A stretch of 64,000 nucleotides of DNA from Amoebidium appalachense (GCA_963693365.1 CAVNZM010000014.1:6014001-6078000); one strand, 5' to 3'. Positions 37,803-48,374 are shown, counted from the first letter of the stretch. Notes: generated by a model from the sequence alone, not told the origin. A program made the numbers and translations.

Positions 37803-38721
37803 TTTTATTCTTATTCTTAGCTCTCCGAATTGAGAGCTACTCTTTACTAACTCGTTTAGTAAGAGATGTTACAGGTAATCGAAAGAATACCAGTACCATA
37901 GTACTATAGCTGAAATAGTACGAAACTTCCTCTGATAAAACAGGGGAGACATTCATTCATCTAATGTATATAAAAAAGGGAATAACTGAAAGTTAATAGT
38001 TCTAGCCGTTATAAAAGATACTAACTAGTATGTTTTTTAACTTTATAGAAAGAATATTTAAGAACTTTATAAAAGGAAGATGATAGAGATTTCTTGGTAA
38101 CCTAGTCGACTCAGATCACTCAGGTTACAGGGACGCTGATTGCAACGGGGGGATCAGTGCTTTATCGGAACTTGCGTATATAGGGGTATGCATGCCTTGT
38201 TTAACTGATTGAATTTAATTGGTTAATTCTATAAAGGGAGGATCTATTTTTCTATAGTGTTAGTACTATCTACCGAAGGTTATTTCCTTTAGATGAGCCC
38301 ATGAAAAATCTACGTCCCCCCTCCCTTTGCTTCAGCGATCCGGGACCCATAATTTTCAGGTTTTTTCAAGTTTTCTCTACCTAAAACTAATAGAAATTTG
38401 AAAAGATTTTGAAAATGGGTTGGTTGGTGATGACTAGAGCAACTGGATGAAGACAAGTTGAGAAAGCATTTGAGCACCTTTTCTTAGATTGAGTGGTAAA
38501 AGATAAATGGGGGGAAGCATTAGAGTACTTCTTCTTGAATAGGTCATAAGAGGGATTGCGGCAGTAGAGAGATGAAGAATGCTAACAGTAGATAGGGAGA
38601 AAGAGTGAAAGCAGCAGAGAGATAAAGAATTACAGAAGAGTAGTTTATTGATGAAGAATAACGGAGTAACAGAGGAGTAACAGAGGAGTAATTTATTGAT
38701 GAGGAACAAAGGAGGAGTAAT
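37803..38721. other. AT-rich sequence downstream of the nad2-like ORF
   Basis: About 900 bases without a supported gene in either genetic code. The last ~250 bases are purine-rich with short repeats (GAGGAGTAATTTATTGATGA) that continue after the retroelement at ~42623, showing that the retroelement split one region. Confidence 0.4.
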
Positions 38722-39057
38722 GGTTTTATTTGTGGAAATTATTGACATAAATATTTTTCTGGGTAAACACGTAGGATGGGTGTCCGATATCAACAGACTT
38801 CGTTTCATGTTTTAGCAGTTCGCGTTCGGCTGCCTGCATACGGGCACCTATTAGCCGATCAAAACATCAGATTCCACAGATCACTAGACCGAGTTTGATT
38901 GGCTCAGGATCAGATTTCACATAACACTAGATCGATTTTGATTGGCTCAGATCGGTAGCCTTAGGTATATAAGCACGACAGTTTTTAGCAGATCAGCAAG
39001 CAACAAACACATCTTCTGTGTTTAGCACCTACAGCTTTACAGCTATATTTTTCTTTT
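38722..39057 (+). repeat. A1 direct repeat with promoter
   Basis: Identical to A2 (42064-42399) apart from one T/C difference. It contains TATATAAG at 38966-38973 (42308-42315 in A2), ~120 bases before the gag start codon, so it probably carries the element promoter. Two TTTGATTGGCTCAG units lie upstream of the TATA box and include the CCAAT-box complement ATTGG. Confidence 0.9.
38966..38973 (+). promoter_or_regulatory. TATA box in A1
   Basis: TATATAAG, ~123 bases upstream of the gag ATG at 39089, preceded by two ATTGG (CCAAT complement) motifs. Confidence 0.65.
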
Positions 39058-39088
39058 CTTCTCCCTATCTTTCCCTACGCCGGTCAGC

Positions 39089-40252
39089 ATGCCGCCGAAA
39101 AAGCGCCAGGCCTCAGCCGCCGCCCCTGCCGCGGCACCTAAGCGCCTGACCCGCAGCGACCTCCGCCACAGGCTGACCAACGCCCCCGCGGGCACTGACG
39201 CGCCTCCAGCGGTCCATACCACCACGGACCCTCCGGCTACTCTCCCCTCTACTCCTGAAGTCCCTCCTCAGGCCCCACCGTCCCCGCCGATGACTTCTCA
39301 AGACGCCGTCCTTGCCGCCCTCACCGCCATCAGCACCCAGATGGCTGGCGTCCTGGCCGATCTCACCAACCGCGACCCTCCCGCGCCCCCCGCCGCGCCC
39401 TCCGCACCCGGGGAGATTTCCCTGGGGCTGCATCTCGGCCCTGACCTGGATCTACCTGCCCTGCCCGTGCCCCCCATTACAGGTGAGAACACTGGCGACA
39501 TTCAGCCGGGCACACTCCCGCTTCCCCCCGCGGATGTGCTGGCAGATTTGCGCGCCAATCGTTTCGTCGACCTGTATAAGTTCACCCCCGCCGCCCTCCT
39601 GGCCCCATCCAAGAAAGGTCAGCATCTGCGCATGGCCGACGACGGCAGCATCGAGACTTTTCGCCAAGACAAACCTGTTCCCCTGCGTTCACTCGTCATT
39701 TGGATCCAAGCTTGGACCCATTACATGGCCGCCAAGCACCACCTCGGCCTCCCCACGGACAAAGAAGTACTTTGGACTCAGCACATCACTCGCCTCAGCA
39801 CCCGATACCCGTGGGCCCAGATCCACAACTATGACGTATACGCCCGAACCGTTGCCCACCAGCAGGGTCGGGCTCTGATCGAGTGTCCCAACCTGCTCGC
39901 CCAACTCCACCAGGATCTCCTCCTGCCACCCACTCTGCTCATACCGGACGCATGTCAGCGCTGCGGCTTCCCCGACCACCCCAGCGCGGCCTGCCCCATG
40001 TACCCCAAGCCCGGCTGTGGTCTTGATGGTTTCGAGCCGCCCCACAAGCCCGGCGGGGGACAAACCCCCAACCGACCCGGCCCGCAACCCGGCCCGGCAC
40101 CACCGACCCGACCCGTGGATCTACCCGGCGCGACACACTGCAGGAATTTCCACAACGGTCGGTCCTGCGCTAAGCAGCCCTGCCCCTTCTCCCACGTGTG
40201 CCCGCTCTGCTCTGGCACACACCCCCGCAAAGACTGTAAGCACAATGCCTAG
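39089..40252 (+). CDS. Gag-like protein with zinc knuckles and a CCCH finger
   Basis: 387 residues. The basic Ala/Pro-rich N-terminus (MPPKKRQASAAA) is followed by a Pro-rich region and a ~150-residue central domain that may form the capsid-like part (WIQAWTHYMAAKHHLGLP region). The C-terminal third carries CQRCGFPDHPSAAC (C-x2-C-x4-H-x4-C knuckle), then C-x8-C-x4-C-x3-H (CRNFHNGRSCAKQPCPFSH), then CPLCSGTHPRKDC. This knuckle/CCCH series is common in gag-like proteins of DIRS/Ngaro-type elements, where it binds element RNA. The start codon lies ~30 bases after A1. The frame is intact. Confidence 0.8.
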   Translation: MPPKKRQASAAAPAAAPKRLTRSDLRHRLTNAPAGTDAPPAVHTTTDPPATLPSTPEVPPQAPPSPPMTSQDAVLAALTAISTQMAGVLADLTNRDPPAPPAAPSAPGEISLGLHLGPDLDLPALPVPPITGENTGDIQPGTLPLPPADVLADLRANRFVDLYKFTPAALLAPSKKGQHLRMADDGSIETFRQDKPVPLRSLVIWIQAWTHYMAAKHHLGLPTDKEVLWTQHITRLSTRYPWAQIHNYDVYARTVAHQQGRALIECPNLLAQLHQDLLLPPTLLIPDACQRCGFPDHPSAACPMYPKPGCGLDGFEPPHKPGGGQTPNRPGPQPGPAPPTRPVDLPGATHCRNFHNGRSCAKQPCPFSHVCPLCSGTHPRKDCKHNA

Positions 40253-40643
40253 TCTACGCGCACACCCACACCCACAGATAGAACATAGGGGCTAGGAGCT
40301 AGGTTACACGGGTCCAAGGACACGGAGCTCGGGAAAAACGGGGCACTAGGGCTGAGTAACAATTTTCGCAGGCCAACTACGGCGCCCGCGCGCGCCAAGA
40401 ATAAATGTCCCTACACAAAGACGTTATTCTGGCCACTGCACATAATTTTACTCCCCCCCCCCCCATCCCACGAGCCTCCCCCCCTTACACTCACCTAGCA
40501 CTCCCTCCCCCCCCCCCTTCTTCTAACTCTGTGTACGCCCACACCCGCGCGTGCTCGGGCATCCCCTGCACAGGGCCCCGCTGCCCTCCCTGCAAACCCT
40601 CCCTCGGGCCCAGCTGCCCTACTCTAAACCCACCGGGGCCCTG

Positions 40644-40674
<31 letters not shown>

Positions 40675-40675
40675 G

Positions 40676-41946
40676 ATGCCGGGATCTCCCCGAGGGTGCC
40701 CCACCCTTGCTAACCACCCCCTTCCCCCGAGGCTCAGCCCCCGGAGGCCCGCCCGCTGCCCCAACACCACGTTGACACCTCCCGCCTCCGGGAGCTGCTG
40801 GCCCCCCTACCCAGCCCAATCATTCGCCGCGCAGCTCCTCCGTAACCAACTTCCCCGGACCCGACGACTCCGACCTTACCTATCTCCCCTTCCGGAGCAA
40901 CGCTGGCCGATTGGCCCCCCACTTTGCTCCAGCCGAGCTGCTTCGTGCCACCACTACCCTGCAGGAATGCCAGGCCCTGAGTCTCAACCTCGACTCTCGG
41001 GCCTTTTACTCCCGGGTGCAAAAAAAAAAGTATTCATCGATTTTTGTGTGGCATCTCGGCTGCAATCCTCCGCCGGGTCCTCCCTCCCGGCCTCCCCCCA
41101 CACCGTGCAGCTTTTTCTCGCCTGGTGTGCCCAACGAGGGGTACAGGCCTCTTCCTTGGCCGGCTACAATTCGGCCATCACCAGACTCCACCTCGACATG
41201 GGCCTCCCTGCTCCCTACCCCCACGACAAGTCTCTGGCCTGGTTCCTCCGAGGGGTGGGCAGATGGCAGCTTTCTCTCAACATCCGACCCCGATCATCCA
41301 CCAGGGAGCCCCTCCTGCCCTCCCACCTCAGCATACTCCATGACCAGTGCCCCAACAAGGCCTCCTCGGCTAATCTACGGCTATGGACGGCCCTCATCGT
41401 CGGTTTCTGTGGTCTCCTCCGTTCGGGGGAATTTACCTCCAAAACCCTGACTTCCTTTGACCCGTCCCGTCACGTTAAACGGAAGGATGTGACCTTCAGC
41501 TACACCCCCACCGGTACTTTGTCCCATGCCACCCTCCACCTGCCAAGCTCCAAGACGGATGTACAGGCCCGAGGTGTCAACGTCACTCTAGCTGCCCTGC
41601 CCCTCACCCACTTCTCCCCAGCCCATCTCCTCCGGCAATTCCTGGATACAACGTCCGGTCAACCCGACGACCCCCTGTTCAGTCTCGGTGGCATTCCCTA
41701 CACCAAGGGTGCTTTCTCTGCCGACTTCCGTGCCCTCCTCTCCCGGGCAGGCCTCTCACCCTCCCGGTTTGCCGGCCACAGCCTCCGCATAGGGGGGCCA
41801 CAGCACTGGCTGAGGCCGGGGTCGACGACTCCCGGATCAAACAACTCGGCAGGTGGTCCTCCGACTGTTTCCTGATTTATACCCGCCTTCGTCCGGCCTC
41901 CATTGCTGCCACTACCACACGTGTATTCGCCTCTATTCTTAAGTGA
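40676..41946 (+). pseudogene. Tyrosine recombinase ORF of the Ngaro-like element, broken by homopolymer frameshifts
   Basis: The longest open frame is 40676-41875. Catalytic landmarks: GLLRSGEF (first Arg), a conserved SKTD segment, FAGHSLRIGG (H-x-x-R), and LGRWSSDCFLIYTRL, in which the Tyr is the nucleophile. The Tyr segment is one frame away from the rest: the G6 run at ~41791-41796 would need one more G, after which the frame ends at the TGA at 41944-41946. A second shift sits at the A10 run near 41020-41029: the preceding frame (about 40840-41020, ...LDSRAFYSRVQ) continues as VFIDFCVASRL in another frame. A C run at ~40647-40674 hides the true start. In an intact element the protein would integrate a circular DNA copy. 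Here both breaks lie in homopolymers, so sequence error is possible. Confidence 0.8.
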
Positions 41947-41974
41947 AACCTTTGGAGCAAGCATACTGCTCTCG

Positions 41975-42063
41975 TGCCGTGGTTTACAACCATTGCAGGT
42001 TCACTTTCGTCCAAGGGGATGTTCCCCTAGAGGCAACACACGTCCCGGAGTAGTTTTCATAGA
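41975..42063 (+). repeat. B1 repeat
   Basis: 89 bases from TGCCGTGGTTTACAACC to AGTTTTCATAGA, repeated at 42534-42622 (B2) with one T/C difference. It directly abuts A2. Confidence 0.9.
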
Positions 42064-42399
42064 GGTTTTATTTGTGGAAATTATTGACATAAATATTTTT
42101 CTGGGTAAACACGTAGGATGGGTGTCCGATATCAACAGACTTCGTTTCATGTTTTAGCAGTTCGCGTTCGGCTGCCCGCATACGGGCACCTATTAGCCGA
42201 TCAAAACATCAGATTCCACAGATCACTAGACCGAGTTTGATTGGCTCAGGATCAGATTTCACATAACACTAGATCGATTTTGATTGGCTCAGATCGGTAG
42301 CCTTAGGTATATAAGCACGACAGTTTTTAGCAGATCAGCAAGCAACAAACACATCTTCTGTGTTTAGCACCTACAGCTTTACAGCTATATTTTTCTTTT
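42064..42399 (+). repeat. A2 repeat
   Basis: 336-base copy of A1, offset 3342 bases. Includes the TATATAAG motif at 42308-42315. Confidence 0.9.
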
Positions 42400-42533
42400 T
42401 CACCCACCCACCTACACCCTACACTCAACCCCCATTGATCCCCACATACGTGCTGTTTTTTCACGGGGCGAAGACTTCCCCCGTTTTTTGGGCACAAGGA
42501 CCTCACGGATCAATAAATTGATGACTGGGGGCT

Positions 42534-42622
42534 TGCCGTGGTTTACAACCATTGCAGGTTCACTTTCGTCCAAGGGGATGTCCCCCTAGAGGCAACACAC
42601 GTCCCGGAGTAGTTTTCATAGA
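42534..42622 (+). repeat. B2 repeat, 3' end of the retroelement
   Basis: Copy of B1, offset 559 bases. The following sequence returns to AT-rich purine-biased DNA. Confidence 0.9.
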
Positions 42623-42775
42623 AGATCGAAGAATAATTAATGGATGAAGACTGATGGAGCACTAGTTGATTGAAGAAGGATTACCTAGTGAATTGAGGAA
42701 CAATAAACGGAGGATTAGGGCTCGATGAAAGATAGACGGAGGAGTAGAATTAATAGATCAATGAGGATTAACAGA

Positions 42776-43015
42776 GGAAAAGAACTAGTTGATAGAGGAT
42801 TGATGGCCATGAGATGTTATGAAGAATAAAGTGCTAGCATAGACAAAAGATTAGTTGCTAGAGGATTGATAGCCATGAGATGTTATAAATGATAAGGTGC
42901 TAGCATAGACAAAGGATTAGTTGTTAGAGGATTGATAGCCATGAGATGTTATTAATGAATAAGATACTAGCATAGACGAGGGATTATAAGATAGATAGCA
43001 ATGAGATGTTATACC
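42776..43015 (+). repeat. ~64-bp tandem repeat, four units
   Basis: The core GGATTGATAGCCATGAGATG recurs about four times (from ~42798 to ~42990), with TGCTAGCATAGACAAA between units. Units diverge by substitutions and small indels. Confidence 0.8.
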
Positions 43016-43179
43016 GTATGTGATCACAATTGTTTCATGCACTCCTGCTATTTCTACACTTCTGCTATTCCTACACTCCTGTTATTCCTACACTCATGCA
43101 AAACCTTCTTCTATTCTAAGGATGTAATAGGGAGGGGTAGCAAAATGCGTCGGGGGGGGGAGCCAGGTATTATTTGTGT

Positions 43180-44470
43180 CTTTCATATAAATTTAATTTT
43201 AATTTATTTTCTTCTCTTAACCAGCATTAGTGAGGAATTTCAGTACTTAGTCCGTGCTAGATGGTAGGAGACTCTTCTGGCTAGAATTGTTCCGGGGGGA
43301 GCTAGGTATTATAGGTAAACCCTTTCTTCATAGAGAACAATTTCAGCCATTTACAAAATACAAAACTTGTTACATGCACCTTATTTTCTAGAAAAATTTA
43401 GTGTCTTTCATAGTCATTTTCTTAGAATTTTTCAATTTTATTAGTGAGGAATTTCAACACTAAGCACTAACTAAATGGTCGGAGACTCTCCTGGCTATAT
43501 TTATTCCGGGGGGAGCTAGGTATTATAGGTAAACTCTTTTTTTATAGTGAGGATTTTCAGCCATTTACGATTAATAAAATCTAATAAAATTTACAAAATT
43601 CTATTTGTGACAAGCACCTTATTTTCAAGTAAATTTTAGTGTCTTTCATAGCCATTTTATTTCTTTCTTAACTTCCATTAGTGAGGAATTTCAATACTAA
43701 GCTTTAACTAAATGGTAGGATACTTTTCTGGTCAGCTAGCTTCCGGGGGAAGTTAGGTATTCAAGGCGCACCTTTCATGATAGTGAGTATTTTTAAGCTA
43801 TTTAGGAGAGACAAAGTTTGTTACATGCACCTTATTTTCAAGAAAAATTTAGTGGTTTTCATAGCCATTTTATTTACCTTGGTATCTTTAATTAGTGAGT
43901 AATTTCAATACTAAGCTCGTCCTAAACGGTAGGAGACTCTCCTGGCTAGAACTGTTCCGGGGGGAGCTAGGTATTCGAGGTAAATCTTAAAAATTTTATG
44001 TGCTTTTTAAGCCATCGATGAAATTACAAAAGTTGTTACATTAGCCTCTCTTGAGCGCTAAAATTAGTGTCTTTCATAGCAACTTTCTTTCATTTTTAAT
44101 CTCCATTAGTGAGGAATTTCAATACTAAGCTCTAATTAAATGGTAGTATACTCTCCGAGTTAGTTAGCTTCCAGGGGTATTAGGTATTTGAGGCGCACCT
44201 TTTCATGATAGTGATCATTTTTAAGCTATTTACGAAATACAAAAGTTGTTACATGCACCTCCTTTTTTGAAAAAATGAGTGTTTTTTATATAAATTTTAT
44301 TCCCCCCTTAGTATCTTTAGTTAGTGAGTAATTTTAATAGTAAGCCCGTGCTAGATGGTAGGATACTTTTCGGGGTTGGCAGCTTTCGGGGGGAGCTAGG
44401 TATTATAGGTAAACCCCTTTTCATAGCGAGGATTTTCAGCCATTTCCAAAAATAAAATTTAATACATTCA
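43180..44470 (+). repeat. ~215-bp tandem repeat, six units
   Basis: The landmark ATTAGTGAGGAATTTCAATA appears at ~43225, 43439, 43676, 43889, 44105 and 44320 (spacing about 213-237). Each unit also contains TGGTAGGAGACTCTCCTGGC and CCGGGGGGAGCTAGGTATT, then TTTTCAGCCATTTAC. The central GGAGACTCTCC part is self-complementary. No coding potential is conserved between units. Confidence 0.9.
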
Positions 44471-45480
44471 CCCAAGAACCTTACTCCTAGATTCATGCTA
44501 TGTACTTCTGCACTCGAGAGCACCACTGATGTCTACACGATTCCAATTGATTCATGTACCTAAGAACACCACTGATGCATGCACCCAAGAACACTACTGA
44601 TTCCTGCACGATCCAAAATTAATTCTTACACTCATGTAATTCCATACACCCTGAGCACCATTGATTCTTGAACTCCTGTCATGTATAAGCACCTTTGATT
44701 TATGCACTCCTATTATTCATACGTTCATACTATGTATTTGCATGCGCATCAATGCTAGGTACCCAAGTTATACCATACATCCTGAGCCCCTTTGATTCAT
44801 GCATTCCTATTATTCATGTATTCATACTACGTACTTGCATGCGCGTCAATGCTAGGTACTCAGGTTATACCATGCATCCCAAGCCCCATTGATTCTTGCA
44901 CTCCTGTTATTTATACACTAAAGCATAACAACCCAGGCATGACGACCTAGGCAAGACGTTCCCATCAAGGCATGGGAACTAACCCAAGGGGTTTACATCC
45001 AGGTATTATAACTAACTCAATACGTTCGCACCAACGATTAACCCAATACGTTCGCACCAACGACCCATCCAATACATTCTATCAAGAGAGAGCTCACCAT
45101 AAGACATCTGCGAGTTGTGAGTCCTAAATGAGGGGCGGCTCTTTAGAGACTCTCATGACGAGTTATAAGTTCATGACAAGTTTATAATCCGGGGATTACT
45201 AAAGCATAAGAAAGTGTCTTAGCGATAAGGCTCTTTTGAGACTCTCACAACGAGCTTGGGAACCTCAGATTCCAAATCCACCTTGTATGAATATGCAGAT
45301 GGATGAAAATAAGAGACAGATCATTTGGTATGGAAATGGGTGAAGATAAGAGGTAGGTCACCAAGTATGCAGATAGGTGAAGAGAAGTTGAAAAGCAGAT
45401 CACTTAGTATGGAGAGGAGTAAAGAGGAAGGTCACCAGGGATGCAGATAGGTGAAGAGAAGAGACAGGATACAAAGAATA
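44471..45480 (+). repeat. Diffuse repeats in the AT-rich block
   Basis: Loose copies of TGATTCATGCACTCCTATTA and the duplicated segment CATGCGCGTCAATGCTAGGT occupy 44480-44900. The segment GGCTCTTTAGAGACTCTCAT with its ~130-base neighbourhood at ~45130-45250 recurs at ~46205-46310. Short repeats of TATGCAGATAGGTGAAGA lie at 45290-45470. No gene seen. Confidence 0.65.
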
Positions 45481-45795
45481 ACAGCAGTAATAAAAAACAC
45501 AGAATAACAGCAGTAATAACAAACCTAGATAGTACTCTAGTAAAGATACAAAGAATAACAGCAGTAATAACAAACCTAGATGGTACTAAAGTAATAGGAG
45601 TAATAATAAACCTAGATGGTATTAAAGTAATAGGAGTAATAACAAACATAAATGGTACTAAAGTAATAACAAACCTAGATAGTACTAAAGATACAAAGTA
45701 TAATAAACCTAGATAGTACTAAGGTAGTAGCAGTAATAACAAACGTAAATGGTATTAAAGTAATAGGAGTAAAGATACAAAGAATAACAGCCAAC
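45480..45795 (+). repeat. ~36-bp tandem repeat (AACAAACCTAGATGGTACTA-type units)
   Basis: About eight degenerate units built from ATAACAAACCTAGATGGTAC and TAAAGTAATAGGAGTA alternate here. Confidence 0.8.
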
Positions 45796-46309
45796 TCGTT
45801 GCGAGTACTAGACGAGCTTGTCGTCGTATAATGCCAATAGCATAAGACTCTTCTCATAGCAAGAAAGCTCTACTGAGACCAAACGCAAGAAGTTCGATTC
45901 AAGAGATAACTCATCATAAAACATCTGCGAGTTACGAATAGTAAACGAGTTGCAAGTTCTAGACGAGTTTGGGCTCCTCAGAGTCCAAGAGCATAAGTTT
46001 CTTAACGATAAGGCTCAAATGACACTCTTGCTTTTTAAACCTTCTTTATCTCCTAGATGATACGCTAATTTTACAGACTCCGACTTAAACAGGTATACAA
46101 TACCAAGTGAGCTTAACCAAATTGTCTTGCGCACAGATATATAATCCAAAGCGAGCTTGTCGTCGTATGATGATAAGAGCATAAGACTCTTCTCTTAGCG
46201 AGAAGGCTCTTTAGAGACTCTCATGACGAGTTTATAATTCGGGGATTACTAAAGCATAAGAAAGTGTCTTAGCGATAAGGCTCTTTAGAGACTCTCACAA
46301 CAAGCTTAG

Positions 46310-46620
46310 AAAAGATCATGCGCACTTAGGAGAGATCATGCGCACTTAAGAAAGATCTTATGTCCTAGAAGAGATTCTGCACACTTAGGAAGGGTACAAC
46401 TTTCGTAGGAAGGGTCCTAACTCGCTTAGGAAAGATCCTGCGCATTTAAAAAAGATTCTGCACACTTAGGAGAGATCCCGTACACTTAGGAAAGATCTTA
46501 CGCCCTAGAAGAGATTCTACGCACTTAGGAGAGATCCTGCGCACTTAGGAAAGATTCTGGATCCTTGGTAAAGATCCAGCACACTTAAGAAAGATTCTGG
46601 ACCCTTGGTAAAGATATCAA
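46310..46620 (+). repeat. ~23-bp tandem repeat (GATCCTGCGCACTTAGGAA-type)
   Basis: About twelve degenerate units of AGATCCTGCGCACTTAGGAA. Confidence 0.85.
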
Positions 46621-46924
46621 TTTGTCTTGTGCACAGAAATATCCTCTCAATCTAAATGATAAGGCTAAAGCAACACTAATGAAAGCTGTAGCATTAACCA
46701 TAAAGACTACGTTCCATTAAGTTCCAAACTACTATATATGCAATTAATAAAAAGATAGACGAAGTATGTACTTGTTCTCCAAAATTATCCCCTCATTAAT
46801 GCATAACAGTCTCGTATAAGATTTCAACTACTGATTATAACCTAGTTGGTACGATGTACCTTGTATCAATGCTTAATTTATATGTTATTACTCATTTATC
46901 ACATTCTAATCCCACGATTAGACC

Positions 46925-47205
46925 TGCTCCTATTTCAATAAGAGGTACCAGCTAAACGATACCTATTTCAATGAGCACAAAGGAACCAGCTAAACGATAC
47001 CTATTTCAATGAGCACTAAGGTACCAGCTAAACGATACTTCTTTCAATAAGCACTAAGGAACCAGCTAAACGATACCTCTTTCAATAAGCACCAAGATAT
47101 CTATTTCAATAAGAACAAAGGGTACCAGCTAAACGATACCTCTTTCAATAAGAACCAAGGTACCAGCTAAACGATACCTCTTTCAATACGAACAAAGTAA
47201 AGTCC
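46925..47205 (+). repeat. ~37-bp tandem repeat (GGTACCAGCTAAACGATACC-type)
   Basis: Seven or so units of CCAGCTAAACGATACCTCTT followed by TCAATAAGCACCAAGG. The units vary most in the AAGCACCAA part. Confidence 0.85.
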
Positions 47206-48164
47206 ATAAATTGGAGCACCGCGAAAGTTCCGTCGATTTCCGTAGGTACCAAGTTTGGACAAGAGTCTCAGTAGAGTTACCGCTCGTATTAGTACTGTTA
47301 ACTCGCAATCACCCGATCATACTTTCTACTCGCCTCTGGTAATTACTCCAATCAGACTCTTGATTCGAATCAGATAGTTCACCCAATCAGACTTTCGACG
47401 CGTCTCTGGGTCTGGACTTTCCAACTTGGGACCTTCATTTTTGGAAAATAGGCTTCTCACCCTATTCCATCTTTTCTATTTCCTACTATTAAATGATTTA
47501 ATTCAACTCCTATAGCACTATTAACATAGCACGAGATTTCTTACTAAAGACAAGCTAAATCGACAGAATTGGCACGGTTCTGTGGCTAAGCGTTGTTTGA
47601 TGATACACAAGAAGGTAAGGGTGTGTAATTCAAATTATAGACATGATAAATCTACAGAGTTGGCAAAGTTCTATGGTTTAGCATTGTCTAATCTTTGACT
47701 TTTTATGAAAAATCTCAACTAAAGATGATAGATTAAAGATACATAACTTTAAGTCTAAAAGGAAGTGGCAAATTCATAATAAACTCTGGGGTATACGTTA
47801 TTTAATAAACATCTTTAGGAATGAAAACCTTTATTAAGTTCATAAATTGGAGCCCAGCGAAAGTTCCGTAGATTTCCGTAAGTACCCAAATTATAATTTA
47901 CTAAAATCCCAAGAGTGGCAAGATCTTAGAGTTTTAATAATTTACTCTTAATTGCATGAAATAAATCTAAACTAAAGATGATACATTAAAGATACATAAC
48001 TTTAAGTCTAAAAGGAAGTGGCAAGGTTCCTAGTAAACTATTAGCTAAATCTGCTTTAATAAACAGCTTTATTGATAAAGGTTTTTATAAAATCCATAAA
48101 TTCCCAAATCTTGATCTGCTAAAATTCCAAAATTGACGATTTTCTGGAATTTGATATTTTCTGG
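47206..48164. other. AT-rich sequence with a duplicated ~45-base segment
   Basis: CATAAATTGGAGCACCGCGA with the following AAGTTCCGT-GATTTCCGTA occurs at ~47211 and again at ~47842 with a few changes, and a ~60-base segment (GATACATTAAAGATACATAA) also recurs at 47725 and 47967. These may be conserved mitochondrial non-coding modules. No tRNA or rRNA could be recognised with confidence. Confidence 0.4.
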
Positions 48165-48374
48165 AATTTGACGATTTTCCAAAATTTGACAATTTTCCAA
48201 AATTGACGCTTTTTTGGATTTTGACATCTTCTGTATTTAGGATTTTTATTTTCATCTTATATCCTGACGGAAGTTTGGAATAAAAGTAGAGCACTCCCTA
48301 TCTAGCCATCATACAGGGTCTCTACTCCCTAGAATAAGAATAGAGAGGAGGGGGCTGTGTGAAGAAGGTGTCTA
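48165..48374 (-). repeat. Right terminal inverted repeat of the AT-rich block
   Basis: Partner of 36958-37165. The inner side is extended by about five short units of the type AATTTGACGATTTTCCAAA at ~48120-48215. Confidence 0.7.

Larger units (their letters stand above)
38722..42622 (+). mobile_element. Ngaro/PAT-type tyrosine-recombinase retroelement with split direct repeats, no reverse transcriptase
   Basis: Structure read directly: A1 (38722-39057), gag-like ORF, recombinase ORF, B1 (41975-42063), A2 (42064-42399), spacer, B2 (42534-42622). A1 and A2 differ at about one base in 336, and B1 and B2 at about one in 89, so the insertion is young. B1 abuts A2 exactly. This A1-ORFs-B1-A2-B2 order is the hallmark of Ngaro and PAT elements, which integrate through a circular intermediate with a tyrosine recombinase and make no target duplication. 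Only ~420 bases separate the two ORFs and no reverse transcriptase/RNase H domain is present. So the copy must be deleted or depend on an autonomous relative. It is GC-rich and sits in AT-rich DNA. Confidence 0.85.
36958..48374. mobile_element. 11.4-kb AT-rich block with terminal inverted repeats: integrated mitochondrial-type or linear-plasmid DNA
   Basis: The block differs sharply in base composition from its flanks. Its left end (from TAGACACCTTAATTCACA at 36958) resembles the reverse complement of its right end (to AAGGTGTCTA at 48374). The best-matching inner parts are 37035-37140 and about 48165-48285, sharing CTTCCGTCAGGATATAAGAT and ATCCTAAATACAGAA. It contains one NAD2-like frame using TGA as Trp, at least five tandem-repeat arrays, and a later 3.9-kb retroelement. 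No DNA or RNA polymerase frame of the type found on linear plasmids is visible. No target duplication is obvious. Alternatives are a rearranged nuclear copy of linear mitochondrial DNA, or an assembly join. Confidence 0.55.

Noticed and set aside
37803-38330. Mitochondrial tRNA or rRNA fragments next to the nad2-like ORF
   Set aside because: Some stem-like pieces exist but no full cloverleaf or known rRNA core could be read.
38722-42622. LTR retrotransposon
   Set aside because: Flanking repeats are split (B1-A2-B2), there is no protease, integrase or reverse transcriptase, and a tyrosine recombinase is present.
38722-42622. Crypton DNA transposon
   Set aside because: A gag-like zinc-knuckle ORF and split direct repeats are not Crypton features.
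43180-47205. CRISPR array
   Set aside because: Repeats are 23-215 bp tandem units that diverge throughout, with no constant repeat/unique spacer pattern, and the host is a eukaryote.
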